From Acidobacteriota bacterium (GTDB lineage Bacteria; Acidobacteriota; Vicinamibacteria; Vicinamibacterales; UBA8438), in contig VXRJ01000031.1 of the NCBI GenBank assembly GCA_009838525.1, forward strand, positions 1 to 64,000: DNA of 64,000 nucleotides. The letters run 5' to 3'. Positions 43,837 to 51,501 of the stretch are shown here, one piece after another. Under the pieces are notes generated by a model. The model was not told the origin of the DNA and searched no databases. It saw only the letters and a program-made list of their open reading frames with translations. The translations under genes and the position numbers were made by a program. Positions within the stretch are counted from its first letter, which is position 1, and every line of letters begins with the position of its first letter.

Positions 43837-45207
43837 CTAGTCGGCGGTCGCCACCGCGGCCGGTGCCGGCTCGGACTCGACCGCGTATCCCCTCTGACGC
43901 CAGGCCAGCGTCCCGCCGGTCATGCTGCGCACGTTGCGATACCCGAGCGACTTGAGGAACAGCAGCCCGGAAAGCGACGCGTTCCCCCGCTGGCAAACGC
44001 TCAGAATCGGCGTGGCGCGATCCGCCGGAAGTTCGTGGCGACGTTCGTCCATCTCGGCCAGCGGCATGCTGACCGCCCCCGGCAGGTGCGCCTCGCGGTA
44101 CTGCGCCGCGGGCCGGACATCGACGACGAACGGCCGGCCCGTTTCCAGTTCCTGCCGCGCCGCCTCGACGCTGATGGTCAGGTCGGCGTTGTTGCGGACA
44201 TGCTCGCGCATCGTCTCGAGCAGCGGGTCCTTTTGCGCCGCCGCCGGTTTCGCCCCTGCCGGGAGCAGTCCCGGTAAATGCTTCACCACCGACGAGGCGT
44301 ACTTGAACGCGTTGTCGGGGAAAATCACGACGACGACATTCCCCGGCGCGTCCGGCACGAGCTCGAACGCCCCTTGCAGGGCCATCGCGGAACTGGGCCC
44401 GGCAACAATGCTCTCCTCGCGGTTCAGCCGAAGGCAGAGATCGAAGGCCGCCTGGTTCGACACCTCCACCATCCCGTCGTACTCGTCGGGAAAGAAGAGC
44501 TTGGTCTGCTGCAGCTGCCGGAGGCTCCGCACGCCCGGGATGTCGTGCCCTTCCTGCGGATAGACGCCCAGCACCTGCACGCCGGCCCGCTGCTCCTTCA
44601 GGAAGCGTCCGGTGCCGGTGATGGTGCCGCAGGTGCCCAGCCCGGCGACGAAGTGCGTCACCCGCCCCTCGCTCTGCCGCCAGATCTCCGGTCCGGTCGT
44701 CTTGTAGTGCGCCTCCGGGTTCGCCTCGTTGGCGTACTGGTTCAGCATGTGGAAGTCGGGGCGGTCGCCGATCTCCGCCGCACGCGCAATCGCCCCCTCC
44801 GGCGCGCCCGGCGCCGGGCAGAGCGTGTCCTGCAACTCCATGACGTCAGCGCCGAAGAGGCGGAGCATCGTCCGCTTCTCGAGCGGCACCTCGCTGGACA
44901 TCGGCGTAGTGAGCGCGTAGCCCCGCGCGTTCGCGAGCATCGCGAGAGCCATCCCGGTGTTGCCCGATGTCGGCTCGACGAGTTTCTGGTGTTCTCCGAC
45001 GGCATGACGCCGCTCGCCATCGTCGAGGAGGTTGGCGGCGACGCGATCCTTGACCGCGCCGAAGGGGTTGTACCACTCCAGCTTGGCGTAGACGGTCGTC
45101 TCCCGATAGGGCGTCACCCGGTTCAGGCGGACGATCGGCGTCGGGTTCTCGGCCCCGGAAAGGAGGCCCAGAATCGAGTCGTAGACGCGCAACGCGTGAT
45201 CGTCCAT
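43837..45207 (-). CDS. cysM: Cysteine synthase (CysM type) fused to a rhodanese domain
   Basis: 456 residues. Residues about 1-320 are a fold-type II PLP enzyme: LEWYNPFGAVKDRVAANLL with the PLP Lys, VEPTSGNTGMALAML and GLGTCGTITGTGRFLKE. Residues about 350-445 are a rhodanese domain with a Cys in ILSVCQRGNASLSG. In M. tuberculosis CysM uses O-phosphoserine and CysO thiocarboxylate; the neighbourhood here suggests the same. A fused rhodanese is not part of the mycobacterial enzyme and could supply or accept persulfide sulfur. First gene of the cysM-mec-cysO-moeZ run. Confidence 0.92.
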   Translation of the reverse strand: MDDHALRVYDSILGLLSGAENPTPIVRLNRVTPYRETTVYAKLEWYNPFGAVKDRVAANLLDDGERRHAVGEHQKLVEPTSGNTGMALAMLANARGYALTTPMSSEVPLEKRTMLRLFGADVMELQDTLCPAPGAPEGAIARAAEIGDRPDFHMLNQYANEANPEAHYKTTGPEIWRQSEGRVTHFVAGLGTCGTITGTGRFLKEQRAGVQVLGVYPQEGHDIPGVRSLRQLQQTKLFFPDEYDGMVEVSNQAAFDLCLRLNREESIVAGPSSAMALQGAFELVPDAPGNVVVVIFPDNAFKYASSVVKHLPGLLPAGAKPAAAQKDPLLETMREHVRNNADLTISVEAARQELETGRPFVVDVRPAAQYREAHLPGAVSMPLAEMDERRHELPADRATPILSVCQRGNASLSGLLFLKSLGYRNVRSMTGGTLAWRQRGYAVESEPAPAAVATAD

Positions 45208-45251
45208 GAACCCTTGATCCTACCCGATCCGGCCGCCATCAGTTCCCGGCC

Positions 45252-45280
45252 TTGCCACTGCGTTCACCCTCTGTTATGCT
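45252..45280 (+). promoter_or_regulatory. Sigma-70-like promoter upstream of 45400/fabI
   Basis: TTGCCA (45252-45257), a 17-bp spacer, and TATGCT (45275-45280). Transcription would start near 45287, leaving a leader of about 110 nt that contains the REP-like hairpin at 45312-45346. Confidence 0.6.
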
Positions 45281-45311
45281 CGGGCTTCTGCACGCAGGCG
45301 CGTACCTTTCC

Positions 45312-45346
45312 CTGGCAGCCCGTGGTGAACCCTGCGTAGCTGCCAG
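45312..45346. repeat. REP-like repeat, copy 3, in the 45400 leader
   Basis: CTGGCAGCCCGTGGTGAAC followed by CCTGCGTAG, closed by a perfect outer inverted repeat, CTGGCAG (45312-45318) with CTGCCAG (45340-45346). The core matches copy 2 except for one missing A. Confidence 0.75.
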
Positions 45347-45399
45347 ATCCTTAGATCAGCCTGCACACGCGTAGTTCTGACGAGTTCGGGAGACACTGG

Positions 45400-45867
45400 A
45401 TGGCGGAACGCCAAGCCCGTGAGGCGAACACTGCGGACGCGTACGTAAACGAAAACGAGAGCGAAGCCGCCAAGCAAGCTGCGGCGGAACCCAACGGCAG
45501 CAAGAGTGGCGACGGACCGGTCCGGCGCCCGCTGATCCGGGCCAGCCTCCCGGCGCCTGACGGCACGCCCCTTCAGCCCAGTCGGCAGCCGCCCGTCTTC
45601 ACGATGCATCAGCGGACCGGTCGGAACCCGGCCGACCGGACCGATCTGCCCGACAACTTCGGCAACACCTGGGATCCACCTCCCACACCCCAGCCTGCCC
45701 GGAAGGCAGGGCAGAAGCAAGGTGGCAAATCGCGCCGCCGCAACCGATTCCGCGGCGGCCAGGCGGGTGACAGCAATGGCCAGCCCAACGGGAACGTGGC
45801 CAGCAACCGTGAAGGCCGGAGCCAGGGTCGGTTTCGCTCGCGCCGTAATCGCGGCCGCTCCCGCTAG
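45400..45867 (+). CDS. Disordered, C-terminally Arg-rich protein upstream of fabI
   Basis: 155 residues, starting with GGGAGA near the ATG. The first 60 residues are polar and low in hydrophobics. A short conserved-looking middle, GRNPADRTDLPDNFGNTWDP, is followed by a basic tail rich in Arg, Gly and Asn (KSRRRNRFRGGQ, GRFRSRRNRGRSR). The tail resembles RGG-type RNA-binding tails. No fold or signal peptide is apparent. It ends 11 bp before fabI and is likely co-transcribed with it. Function unknown. Confidence 0.6.
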   Translation: MAERQAREANTADAYVNENESEAAKQAAAEPNGSKSGDGPVRRPLIRASLPAPDGTPLQPSRQPPVFTMHQRTGRNPADRTDLPDNFGNTWDPPPTPQPARKAGQKQGGKSRRRNRFRGGQAGDSNGQPNGNVASNREGRSQGRFRSRRNRGRSR

Positions 45868-45878
45868 CCGCCCGTGGC

Positions 45879-46655
45879 ATGGGTCTTCTTTCCGGCCGAC
45901 ATGGTCTGATCGTCGGCGTAGCCAACCAGCGATCCCTCGCCTGGGCGATTGCCAAGGCAGCCGATGCGGCGGGCGCGACACTGACCCTCAGTTACGCGAC
46001 AGAGCGGTTCGAGGCGAAAACGCGCAAGCTGGCGGAGACGCTTGAGCGGCCGGCCCAACTGGTGCCGTGCGACGTGACCGACGACGAGGCGATTTCCCAT
46101 CTCCTCCGCGCGGTCGACAGGGCGCAGGGCGGGCTGGACTTTCTCGTGCACGCCGTTGCGTTCGCCTCACGCGAGGCGATCTCGGAGCCGTTCCTGGAGA
46201 CGACGCGCGCCGACTTCACACAGGCGCTGGACATTTCCGCCTACTCGCTTGTTCCGCTCGCACGCGCCGCGGCGCCCCTGATGGAACGGCGCGGCGGGGG
46301 CAGCATCCTGACTCTCACCTACCTCGGAAGCGAGCGCGTCTTCCCCCACTACAACGTTATGGGAGTGGCGAAAGCGGCGCTCGAAGCGACGGTCCGCTAC
46401 CTGGCGACAGACCTCGGTCCGCGCAACATCCGGGTGAACGCCCTGTCGGCCGGGCCGATAAAGACCCTCGCCGCGTCCGGCATCTCCGGATTCAGCCAGA
46501 TCCTCGATCATTACCGGGCGCAGTCGCCGCTCGGCCGGACGGTGGACGCCGACGAGGTGGCCGACGCCGCGGTGGCGCTCCTCGGCCCCGGAGGCCGTGG
46601 GATCACGGGCGACGTGGTGATGGTGGATGGCGGTTACCACGCCACCGGGATGTAG
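45879..46655 (+). CDS. fabI: Enoyl-ACP reductase FabI
   Basis: 258 residues. NADH-dependent last step of the fatty-acid elongation cycle, in the cytoplasm. Short-chain dehydrogenase fold with the FabI-type cofactor motif GLIVGVANQRSLAWAIAK, HAVAFASRE, the catalytic YNVMGVAKAALEATVRYLA (Tyr-x6-Lys) and RVNALSAGPIKTLAASGI. The end GDVVMVDGGYHATGM is typical. The length is normal. The start lies 11 bp after the preceding gene with no good ribosome-binding site, suggesting translational coupling. Confidence 0.94.
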   Translation: MGLLSGRHGLIVGVANQRSLAWAIAKAADAAGATLTLSYATERFEAKTRKLAETLERPAQLVPCDVTDDEAISHLLRAVDRAQGGLDFLVHAVAFASREAISEPFLETTRADFTQALDISAYSLVPLARAAAPLMERRGGGSILTLTYLGSERVFPHYNVMGVAKAALEATVRYLATDLGPRNIRVNALSAGPIKTLAASGISGFSQILDHYRAQSPLGRTVDADEVADAAVALLGPGGRGITGDVVMVDGGYHATGM

Positions 46656-46691
46656 CCGCGCCGCCGCGCGGTTAGATCCGGAGAGGCGGCG

Positions 46692-46919
46692 GTGGGGCTG
46701 ATTCCGCGCCTGCGCGGCCGGCTGCTGCGGGCGACGCTGCGGCGCCGCACCGCTTTCCTCATGGGTGTCGTTATTGCCACGCCCGCCGTGTGGCTGATGT
46801 CAATCGACGCGTCGTGGGAATCGTGGATCACCGATGGCTTGGCGCTCGTCGCCGTCGCGACCGGCATCGCGCTCATCCACACCGCCATAACGGGTCGCCG
46901 CGCCGACTGGACGGAATAG
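46692..46919 (+). CDS. Small membrane protein
   Basis: 75 residues from GTG 46692 with GGAGAGG about 9 bases before. A basic N-terminus (LRGRLLRATLRRR) is followed by two hydrophobic segments (TAFLMGVVIATPAVWLMS and GLALVAVATGIALIHTAI). No family recognised. It lies between fabI and the deoxyhypusine-synthase-like gene, close enough to share a transcript. Confidence 0.55.
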   Translation: MGLIPRLRGRLLRATLRRRTAFLMGVVIATPAVWLMSIDASWESWITDGLALVAVATGIALIHTAITGRRADWTE

Positions 46920-46963
46920 GCGGCATGCCGCTCGGGCGGCGGGTGCTACGATCCCGCCGCGCA

Positions 46964-48076
46964 ATGCCGCACCGATCCCCCGGCTCTCCCGAAGCCCGCG
47001 CATCGCGGCATCTGGGCGGCAAACCGATCCGCTACTACCGACCGCGCGGCGACGCCGGCGTCCGTGCGCTGATCGACGACGGTTTCCAGGCATTCAACGC
47101 CGGCCGGCTCTCGGAAGCGTGCCAGATCTTCACCGGGAAGATGCTGAACCCCGCCCACGATACGACGATCGGCCTGACGATGGCGGGAGCGCTGACGCCG
47201 GCCGGGCTCGGCGGCTGCGTGATCGACATGATGGAACGCGGCGCCGTCGACTTCGTCATCAGCACCGGCGCAAACCTGTACCACGACCTGCACTACGCCC
47301 TGAATTTCACGCTGCATCGCGGTTCCCCTTTCGCGGACGACGTCGAGTTGCATGAAGACGGGGTCATCCGTATCTACGATGTGCTGTTTCCGGCGACCGT
47401 GCTGCTCGAGACCGACGCCTACCTGCGCGACTTCCTTTCCCGCTCCGGTCTCTACGGGCCGGTGTCGACGGCGGACCTGCACTATCGTCTGGGCTGCGAT
47501 CTGCGCGAGCGGCAGCCCGGCTGCGAGGAGTACTCGGTGGTAGCGGCCGCGTCCGTGCATGGGGTCCCGATCTACACGTCGTCGCCGGGCGACAGTTCGA
47601 TCGGGATGAACGTTGCGTGGCACCGGCTGATCGCGCGAAGCGATCTCGTGCCGGATCCGAGCCTCGACGTGAACGAGGTGTGCGCGATCATCCTGGCGGG
47701 AGAAAGGAACGGCTGCGTCATCCTGGGTGGCGGGTCGCCGAAGAACTTCTACCTGCAGGGGCAGCCGACACTCTGGGAGGTCTACGGGATCCAGAAGGGA
47801 GGCAACGACTACTTCATCCAGATCACGACGGATCAGATGGTCTGGGGAGGGCTGTCGGGCGCCACGCCGGCCGAGGCGGTGAGTTGGGGCAAGGTGAACC
47901 CCGGCGTGCTGCCGGACACGGTCGTCGTCTACGCTGACTCTACGATCGCGTTCCCGTTGTTCGCCGAGTACGCCGCCGCGGCGGAGCCCGGCCGGCGGCG
48001 GCGGAAGGCCCTGCTCCATCGCCGCGAGGAACTGGTGGCGGAACTCGAGCGTCAGGCGCGCCTAGCCGCCCGTTAG
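46964..48076 (+). CDS. Deoxyhypusine-synthase-family protein
   Basis: About 370 residues. Deoxyhypusine synthase moves the aminobutyl group of spermidine to a lysine of eIF5A in eukaryotes and archaea. Bacteria lack eIF5A, and bacterial relatives are thought to act on small amines or unknown targets. Seen: IFTGKMLNPAHDTTIGLTMA, FVISTGANLYHDLHYALNF, HGVPIYTSSPGDSSIGMNVA and the active-site region VILGGGSPKNFYLQG with the catalytic-type Lys in SPKN. NAD-binding features are consistent. ATG 46964 is used; the frame extends upstream without family similarity. The end overlaps queC tail to tail by 15 bp. Confidence 0.87.
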   Translation: MPHRSPGSPEARASRHLGGKPIRYYRPRGDAGVRALIDDGFQAFNAGRLSEACQIFTGKMLNPAHDTTIGLTMAGALTPAGLGGCVIDMMERGAVDFVISTGANLYHDLHYALNFTLHRGSPFADDVELHEDGVIRIYDVLFPATVLLETDAYLRDFLSRSGLYGPVSTADLHYRLGCDLRERQPGCEEYSVVAAASVHGVPIYTSSPGDSSIGMNVAWHRLIARSDLVPDPSLDVNEVCAIILAGERNGCVILGGGSPKNFYLQGQPTLWEVYGIQKGGNDYFIQITTDQMVWGGLSGATPAEAVSWGKVNPGVLPDTVVVYADSTIAFPLFAEYAAAAEPGRRRRKALLHRREELVAELERQARLAAR

Positions 48077-48769
48077 CAGATTCGCGGGACGCCAGGCGTA
48101 GGGCGCCGGGTCGTCGACTCCCGCTTCGTCGAATGCCTGCAGGCGCTCCCGGCACTTGCTGCAGCGGCCGCAGTGGGTTCCCTCCGACGGGTTCATGCAG
48201 GACAGTGTGAGCTCGAACGGGACACCGAGCGCGGCGCCCCGCGCGATCACTTCCTCCTTGTGGAACGTGGCGAATGGCGCGGCGATCCGAATCGGGTGAT
48301 CGAGGCCGCGCGTCAGTGCGTCTCCCATCGCGGCGAAAAAAGCCGGCGTGGCATCGGGAAACGGGTTGCCGGCGAGGGGACCGACGGCAACCCGCTCGAC
48401 ACCGTGCAGCGCGCACCAGGTGGCCGCCTTGGCGAGGAGGAGGACGTTGCGCCCCACGAGGTAGACCTCCTCGTCTGCCGTGGCGTACGCCGGAGGCGTT
48501 CCCCGGAGCGCCCAATGCGTCTCGGGGTAGGTGTCGTCGACCGGGCAGTCGAGTGACGCGAGCGGCGCCGCTCTGCCGGCGAACGGCGGGGCATCGAGGA
48601 GCCGCTCGACGAGCCGGCGTTCGGCTTCCTCCCAGGCGAGCCCGCCGCTCACATAGACAGGGTGCACGGGACGGCCGTCCTCCGCCCCGTCCAGCTCATG
48701 CGCGAGCAACACGGCGCTGTCGAGACCGCCGGAGCAGAGAACCGCAACGCCACCGTTCCGGTCGGCCAT
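48062..48769 (-). CDS. queC: 7-cyano-7-deazaguanine synthase QueC
   Basis: 235 residues. It converts 7-carboxy-7-deazaguanine to preQ0 for queuosine, using ATP and ammonia. The PP-loop motif CSGGLDSAVLLAHEL is at residues about 12-26. A C-terminal zinc site has SCMNPSEGTHCGRCSKCRER, with four Cys. VGRNVLLLAKAA and EEVIARGAALG are further family features. The start lies 16 bp from that of queD on the opposite strand, so both must share a very compact divergent promoter. No queE is present in the window. Confidence 0.93.
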   Translation of the reverse strand: MADRNGGVAVLCSGGLDSAVLLAHELDGAEDGRPVHPVYVSGGLAWEEAERRLVERLLDAPPFAGRAAPLASLDCPVDDTYPETHWALRGTPPAYATADEEVYLVGRNVLLLAKAATWCALHGVERVAVGPLAGNPFPDATPAFFAAMGDALTRGLDHPIRIAAPFATFHKEEVIARGAALGVPFELTLSCMNPSEGTHCGRCSKCRERLQAFDEAGVDDPAPYAWRPANLLTGG

Positions 48770-48785
48770 GCGATATTAATAGCGC

Positions 48786-49193
48786 ATGTATTCGGTCACG
48801 AAACGGATCGACTTCTGCTACGGCCACCGGCTGCTCAACTACGATGGCAACTGTCGGCACCCGCACGGCCACAACGCGGTAGCGGAAATCGAGGTGCAGG
48901 CGGCATCGCTCGACGAGCGGAACATGGTGTGCGATTTCGGGGACATCAAGCGGATCGTCAAGGGGTGGATCGATGCCGAGCTGGATCACAAGATGATCCT
49001 GCGGCATGACGATCCCTTGATCGCGCCGCTACGCGAACAGGGAGAACCGGTCTTCGTCAGCGAAGAAAACCCGACGGTCGAGCATATCGCCCGGCTCATT
49101 TTCGAGAAGACGCGCGACGCCGGGTTTCCCGTCGTCCGCGTGACGGTCTGGGAGACGCCGACGTCCTTCGCAACGTTCCGGCCGGCGGAGTAG
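48786..49193 (+). CDS. queD: 6-carboxy-5,6,7,8-tetrahydropterin synthase QueD
   Basis: 135 residues. It makes 6-carboxytetrahydropterin from dihydroneopterin triphosphate early in queuosine synthesis. Zinc ligands and catalytic Cys are in FCYGHRLLNY and GNCRHPHGHNAV. MVCDFGDIKRIVKGWID and SEENPTVEHIARLIFEK are diagnostic. The length is normal for QueD of the PTPS-I group. Divergent from queC. Confidence 0.93.
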   Translation: MYSVTKRIDFCYGHRLLNYDGNCRHPHGHNAVAEIEVQAASLDERNMVCDFGDIKRIVKGWIDAELDHKMILRHDDPLIAPLREQGEPVFVSEENPTVEHIARLIFEKTRDAGFPVVRVTVWETPTSFATFRPAE

Positions 49194-49224
49194 GGCGCGT
49201 CGGCGTGGTACGCTTGCCGCCACG

Positions 49225-49896
49225 ATGCCCACGTCGAGCACTGTCGAGAACTACCTGAAGGCGATCTACCAGGCGGAGATAGCCCTCGGCAGCCCCTCGG
49301 CGCTGGTGCCGATGGGCCAGCTCGCCGCGGCGCTCGGGGTCGTGCCGGGGACGGCCACGACTATGGTCAAGGCGCTCGCCGAATCGAATCTGGTGCGGTA
49401 CGAACCATACGCTGGGGTCCGCCTCACTCCTGCCGGGCAGAAGCTGGCCGCGCTCGTCTTGCGCAGGCACCGTCTGATCGAGCTTTTCCTGGTCAGGGTG
49501 CTCGACATGAGCTGGGCGGAAGTTCATGAGGAGGCGGAGCGGATCGAGCATGCGGTGTCGGACCGGGTGATCGATCGGATCGACGACTATCTGGGGCGTC
49601 CCCCGGTCGACCCGCATGGCGACCCCATCCCGGATCCGACCGGGGCGATCGCCACCCCCGACTACGAAACGCTGCTTACCTGCCCTCTTGGCACGTCGGT
49701 GGTGCTGCAGCGGGTGACGGATCAGGACTCGGGGTTTCTCCGTTTCCTCGAGGAGCATGATCTGAAGCCGGGGAAGTCGATTAGCGTCGAGGCGCGCGAC
49801 GCGGAGGCGGACCAGGTAGTGCTCCGGCGCGCCGCGGACCGCCAGGTGACGATCGGGATGCGCGCTGCGGCGAAACTGCTGGTCGCACCGGCCTGA
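49225..49896 (+). CDS. DtxR/MntR-family metal-dependent regulator
   Basis: 223 residues. A winged HTH (STVENYLKAIYQAE, ALGVVPGTATTMVKALAESN) and a dimerisation/metal-binding region with LRRHRLIELFLVRVLDMSW and EEAERIEHAVSDRVIDRID. Residues about 150-223 form a FeoA/SH3-like C-terminal domain (LEEHDLKPGKSISVEARDAE), so it is the long, three-domain form like DtxR, IdeR or the longer MntR. It probably responds to Fe(II) or Mn(II). No metal transporter is nearby to indicate which. Confidence 0.87.
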   Translation: MPTSSTVENYLKAIYQAEIALGSPSALVPMGQLAAALGVVPGTATTMVKALAESNLVRYEPYAGVRLTPAGQKLAALVLRRHRLIELFLVRVLDMSWAEVHEEAERIEHAVSDRVIDRIDDYLGRPPVDPHGDPIPDPTGAIATPDYETLLTCPLGTSVVLQRVTDQDSGFLRFLEEHDLKPGKSISVEARDAEADQVVLRRAADRQVTIGMRAAAKLLVAPA

Positions 49897-49912
49897 GTCT
49901 CTGGAGTCCACG

Positions 49913-50350
49913 GTGGAGGGTGCGGCGATCGATCGACAGCACTGGTCGGGCGAGGGTGACTTTACGGGTCACCTGCTCGAGTGGCTTGCCGCGCGGACCG
50001 ACATCTCCTTCCTCCGGGTGGAAGACTCGGCCTCGACACGCGCGGAGGTGGACTACAACTTCGTCAGCAACGAGATCTATGTCGGTTTCCGGATGCGCGA
50101 TCGCCGGGAGCGCCGGCGGTTGCTTGGCGTGATTCCGGTCAGCCGCACGGTGACCGAGCCAGTCATGACGCTGTCGCAACTCGACGATGCGCTGGTGGCG
50201 GATCCGGCACTTCCCGATCCCGACTACGCCGACGAAGGGATGATCCAGTACCTGCAGACCGAGCGTGTCATCCCGCCGTACCAGACGAAGGGCTACAAGC
50301 TGATCGAGCTTGTGCGCATTTACGAGGCGGGAAGCGCACCGGCCGGCTGA
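49913..50350 (+). CDS. Hypothetical protein
   Basis: 145 residues from GTG 49913, 16 bp after the DtxR-type gene. Soluble, alpha/beta pattern with LEWLAARTDISFLRVEDSAS, YNFVSNEIYVGFRMRDRRER and a C-terminal PPYQTKGYKLIELVRIYEA. The sequence is well behaved and lacks low-complexity tracts. I do not recognise the family. It may be in an operon with the regulator and with the basic protein that follows 14 bp later. Confidence 0.65.
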   Translation: MEGAAIDRQHWSGEGDFTGHLLEWLAARTDISFLRVEDSASTRAEVDYNFVSNEIYVGFRMRDRRERRRLLGVIPVSRTVTEPVMTLSQLDDALVADPALPDPDYADEGMIQYLQTERVIPPYQTKGYKLIELVRIYEAGSAPAG

Positions 50351-50364
50351 CGCGAGACCGAACG

Positions 50365-51465
50365 ATGCCGAACAGCAGGCCGCCAGGACGAAAGCCGCCG
50401 GGACGGAAACCGCCCGGGCGAAAGCCAGGGGCCGGGAAACCAGCCGCCCGGAAACCGGCGGCCCGCAAACCAGGCGGACGAAAGCCCGGGAGCGGCGGCC
50501 CGCGCGGCGCGAAGGCCGCGACGGGATGGAAGCCGGGGACGCCAAAGGCAGGTGCGCACAAGCCGGGCGGCCCGAACCGTGCCGCCGGCGCAAAGCGCAC
50601 GGGCGGCTGGAAGACGGGGGTACGGAAGCCGGGCGCTAAGCCGCCGTCGTGGAAGTCGCCCTCGTCGAAGCCGCCGGAACGGAAGCGTGGCGGTTCGCCG
50701 CGCGCAGCACGGCCGAGTCCGGACGTGCGGGAGCAGAGGCCGGATGGACCGGCCCCTCCCTTCGAAGAACGCCGCCCTCATACCCGGCCGTCCCCGCGAG
50801 ACAGATTCCCCCGAGACAGGGCCCCGCGAGACCCGCGAGACAAGTTCCCGCGAGAAAGGGCTCCCCGAGACAGCCCCCCCCGAGACAGGGCCCCGCGACC
50901 TTCGGCGCGGAGCGAGAAGCCCGAACGCCCCCGGGAGGAGCTCCCGCGCGACCTCGTCCGCCGGAAGCCGTGGTTGCAAATGCCGCCGCGGCGCGACACC
51001 CCTGGCCGCAAGGCGCCGGCCCCGACCGCGGGGCTCGAGACGGCGGACATCCGGCGCCGGATCCGGGAGGCGATTGCCGACGCACACCTGACTGGACCGG
51101 AAGCGCGTCGGGCGCGTACGGCCCGGGCGGAAGAGGTTGGAAGCGAGTTGCTGGAGCGTATCGCGGCGCCTCTCTTCCGGACCGTCGCCGCCGCCCTCAC
51201 CGCCGAGGGATACCGCTTTACGGTCTCGATGCCGCCGGGCGCGGTCCGCCTCACTTCGGACGCATCCGGAGACGACTACGTGGAGTTCGCCCTCGACACG
51301 AAGCGCGATCCCGCCGCCATGCTCATCCGAAGTGCACGCGTTCGCCGCGACGAGGGAATGATCGACGAACGCGTGGTCGCCGAACACCCCGCCATCGGCG
51401 CGCTGACCGACGCACACCTCTTCACGGCGCTGCTGACCGCGCTCCGGTTCGTCGTCGACCGGTAG
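50365..51465 (+). CDS. Basic low-complexity protein with P-G-R-K repeats and a folded C-terminus
   Basis: 366 residues. Residues about 5-95 are tandem P-G-R-K-P-like repeats (RPPGRKPPGRKPPGRKPG, KPAARKPAARKPGGRKPG), reminiscent of histone-H1-like bacterial proteins. Residues about 145-195 are R-D-x-x-P-R repeats (PRDRFPRDRAPRDPRDKFPR). Residues about 225-366 look folded (DIRRRIREAIADAHLTGPEA, YRFTVSMPPGAVRLTSDASG, HPAIGALTDAHLFTALLTAL). DNA repeats, including CGAGACAGGGCCCCGCG twice and a run of eight C near 50875, make the region prone to slippage. Nucleic-acid binding is inferred from charge. ATG 50365 is the first good start after the preceding gene. Confidence 0.7.
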   Translation: MPNSRPPGRKPPGRKPPGRKPGAGKPAARKPAARKPGGRKPGSGGPRGAKAATGWKPGTPKAGAHKPGGPNRAAGAKRTGGWKTGVRKPGAKPPSWKSPSSKPPERKRGGSPRAARPSPDVREQRPDGPAPPFEERRPHTRPSPRDRFPRDRAPRDPRDKFPRERAPRDSPPRDRAPRPSARSEKPERPREELPRDLVRRKPWLQMPPRRDTPGRKAPAPTAGLETADIRRRIREAIADAHLTGPEARRARTARAEEVGSELLERIAAPLFRTVAAALTAEGYRFTVSMPPGAVRLTSDASGDDYVEFALDTKRDPAAMLIRSARVRRDEGMIDERVVAEHPAIGALTDAHLFTALLTALRFVVDR

Positions 51466-51501
51466 GACACGCCCGCGGAGGGTGCGCGGAGGCTGGCCGG
51501 G

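Noticed and set aside
50810-50900. Direct repeats in the basic protein gene as a possible CRISPR-like array
   Set aside because: The repeats are in frame with the R-D-x-x-P-R codons, have no constant spacer length and are explained by protein repeats.
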